A stretch of 43,146 nt of DNA from Pseudomonas morbosilactucae (GTDB lineage: Bacteria > Pseudomonadota > Gammaproteobacteria > Pseudomonadales > Pseudomonadaceae). Location of the stretch: contig NZ_JALQCW010000011.1 of assembly GCF_023241715.1 (NCBI RefSeq), positions 1-43,146 on the forward strand, in the 5' to 3' direction. Below, in pieces: positions 41,737-43,146 of this stretch (positions are counted from its first letter, which is position 1; each line of letters starts with the position of its first letter). Position numbers and translations under genes: made by a program. Below the pieces are notes generated by a model. It did no database searches. It was not told where the DNA came from and was given only the letters and a program-made list of their open reading frames with translations.

Positions 41737-43146
41737 TTACTTCTTCAGCCCAAGCTTCTTCAGCTCTTCGTCTCGCAGCTCGCGCCGCAGGATCTTGCCG
41801 ACGTTGGTGGTCGGCAACGCATCACGGAACTCAACGGCCTTGGGCACTTTGTAGCCGGTGACATTGGCGCGCATATGCGCCATCACTTCTTCCTTGGTCA
41901 GGGTCGCGCCCGGCTTGACCACGATGAAGATCTTGATGGTCTCGCCTGATTTTTCATCCGGCACGCCGATGGCGGCACACTGCAACACACCCGGCAACGC
42001 CGCCAGCACATCTTCCAGCTCGTTGGGATAGACGTTGAAGCCGGAGACCAGAATCATGTCCTTCTTGCGGTCGACGATACGGATATAGCCATCAGGCTGG
42101 ATCAGCGCGATATCACCGGTTTTCAACCAGCCTTCGCTGAGCACTTCGTCGGTCGCGTCCTGGCGCTGCCAGTAGCCCTTCATCACTTGTGGGCCCTTGA
42201 CGCACAGCTCGCCGATCTCACCCAGTGCCTGCTCTTCACCGGCGTCGTTGATCACCCGGCACAAGGTCGAAGGCACGGGAATGCCGATGGTGCCGATCTG
42301 GATGTTCTGGATCGGGTTGACCGTGGCCACCGGGCTGGTTTCGGTCATGCCGTAGCCTTCGCAGATCGGGCAGCCGGTCACGGCTTTCCAACGCTCGGCG
42401 GCCGCCAGTTGCAGGGCCATGCCGCCGGACAGGGTGACTTTCAAGGCGGAGAAGTCCAGCTTGCGAAACGCTTCGCTGTTGCACAGGGCCACAAACAGGG
42501 TGTTGAGGCCGACAAAACCGCTGAACTTCCACTTCGACAGTTCCTTGACCATCGCCGGCAGGTCACGCGGGTTGCTGATCAGAATGTTGTGGTTGCCGAT
42601 CAACATCATCGCCATGCAATGAAAGGTGAAGGCATAGATGTGGTACAGCGGCAGCGGGGTGATGAGGATTTCACACCCTTCATTGAGGTTGGCACCCATC
42701 AGAGCCTTGCACTGCAACATGTTGGCCACCAGGTTGCGGTGCGTCAGCATCGCGCCCTTGGCCACGCCCGTGGTGCCGCCGGTGTATTGCAGCACGGCAA
42801 CATCGCCGCTGGCCGGGTTGGCTTCCTTGACCGGCTGGCCCTGGCCCTTGCTCAAAGCATCGTTGAAGCGAATCGCCTGGGGCAGGTGGTAGGCCGGCAC
42901 CATTTTCTTCACGTACTTGATCACGCTGTTGATCAGCAGGCGCTTGAGCGGCGGCAGCAAGTCCGCCACTTCGGTGACGATCACATGCTTGACGCCGGTC
43001 TTGGCACCACGCCTCGGCCAGGTGGCCATGTTGGCAAGGCAGACCAGGGCCTTGGCCCCGGAGTCGTTGAATTGGTGTTCCATCTCCCGCGCGGTGTACA
43101 GCGGGTTGGTGTTGACCACGATCAGGCCGGCGCGGATGGCACCCGA
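41737..43146 (-). CDS. fadD: FadD-type long-chain acyl-CoA synthetase, N terminus outside the window
   Basis: The last roughly 469 residues of a FadD acyl-CoA ligase, which activates fatty acids with ATP and CoA for beta-oxidation. The ATP/AMP-binding run YTGGTTGVAKGAMLTHRN, GYGMTETSP, and DRKKDMILVSGFNVYPNELED are all present and the C-terminal end is complete. The frame continues to the window edge. Between 43000 and 43030 the protein reads ANMATWPRRGAKTG where relatives have roughly ANMAHLAEAVVPKTG; three single-base losses that cancel would explain this. Pseudomonads carry fadD1 and fadD2 side by side; which of them this is cannot be told. Confidence 0.9.
   Translation of the reverse strand, partial: SGAIRAGLIVVNTNPLYTAREMEHQFNDSGAKALVCLANMATWPRRGAKTGVKHVIVTEVADLLPPLKRLLINSVIKYVKKMVPAYHLPQAIRFNDALSKGQGQPVKEANPASGDVAVLQYTGGTTGVAKGAMLTHRNLVANMLQCKALMGANLNEGCEILITPLPLYHIYAFTFHCMAMMLIGNHNILISNPRDLPAMVKELSKWKFSGFVGLNTLFVALCNSEAFRKLDFSALKVTLSGGMALQLAAAERWKAVTGCPICEGYGMTETSPVATVNPIQNIQIGTIGIPVPSTLCRVINDAGEEQALGEIGELCVKGPQVMKGYWQRQDATDEVLSEGWLKTGDIALIQPDGYIRIVDRKKDMILVSGFNVYPNELEDVLAALPGVLQCAAIGVPDEKSGETIKIFIVVKPGATLTKEEVMAHMRANVTGYKVPKAVEFRDALPTTNVGKILRRELRDEELKKLGLKK

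Noticed and set aside
1..43146. CRISPR array, prophage, insertion sequence, toxin-antitoxin or defence island
   Set aside because: No direct-repeat array, integrase, transposase, tRNA end or defence-type protein is visible.

Overview
The window looks like chromosomal DNA of a Pseudomonas, most likely from the P. fluorescens/P. protegens side of the genus. The basis is GC-rich coding sequence with strong third-position bias, pseudomonad REP palindromes, and genes of recognisably Pseudomonas type: a split pqiA, a gntR/gntK/gluconate permease locus with GntR boxes, a BdlA-like PAS-PAS chemoreceptor, an ECF42-type sigma factor with a DGPF protein, six LysR regulators and fadD. I see no tRNA, rRNA, insertion sequence, prophage or CRISPR array. 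About 49 protein genes fill most of the window.

Layout: (1) 1-5.4 kb: a small Ala/Ser-rich coiled-coil protein, a transmembrane chemoreceptor, a ZntB/CorA metal transporter and a Pit-type phosphate transporter. (2) 5.4-12.3 kb: a minus-strand unit with pxpA, a small biotin carrier, a biotin carboxylase, pxpB, pxpC and an NCS1 permease, with a divergent LysR gene. Together these encode every module of a urea-carboxylase-like enzyme plus a YcsF/PxpA hydrolase and an importer. (3) 12.3-16.6 kb: pqiA (two half genes), pqiB and pqiC, an envelope lipid-transport system, with a divergent TetR gene. (4) 16.6-19.7 kb: a PACE-family efflux gene with a divergent LysR, then a second LysR divergent from a short-chain dehydrogenase. 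(5) 19.7-22.3 kb: a minus-strand set of SnoaL-like, DGPF/YCII, AHSA1/SRPBCC and ECF42-type sigma factor genes. (6) 22.5-26.4 kb: two GNAT acetyltransferases, a GyrI-like protein, a LysE-type exporter and an AlaC-type aminotransferase.

(7) 26.4-29.7 kb: gluconate permease, gluconokinase and GntR, with one copy of the same 11-bp box in front of each. (8) 29.7-33.5 kb: a LysE/LysR divergent pair, a second PACE/LysR divergent pair and a GstB-like transferase. (9) 33.5-36.0 kb: an unknown protein behind a very good sigma-54 promoter, convergent with a BdlA-like chemoreceptor, then about 500 bp of visibly AT-richer non-coding DNA. (10) 36.0-43.1 kb: LysR/beta-class GST, a 38-residue lysine-rich protein, a GNAT, an exported methyltransferase-like protein, peptide deformylase, a YihY-type membrane protein, a CsbD-like protein, an unknown 125-residue protein, and the C-terminal part of a FadD acyl-CoA synthetase that leaves the window.

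The best candidate for a poorly described system is the biotin-dependent pxp cluster: its PxpB is divergent and its permease family imports cyclic amides. The sigma-54-driven orphan beside the BdlA-like receptor and the presence of two separate PACE/LysR modules also deserve a look. A short patch of fadD (about 43000-43030) appears to carry three single-base losses at homopolymers that cancel out, and should be checked as a sequence error.
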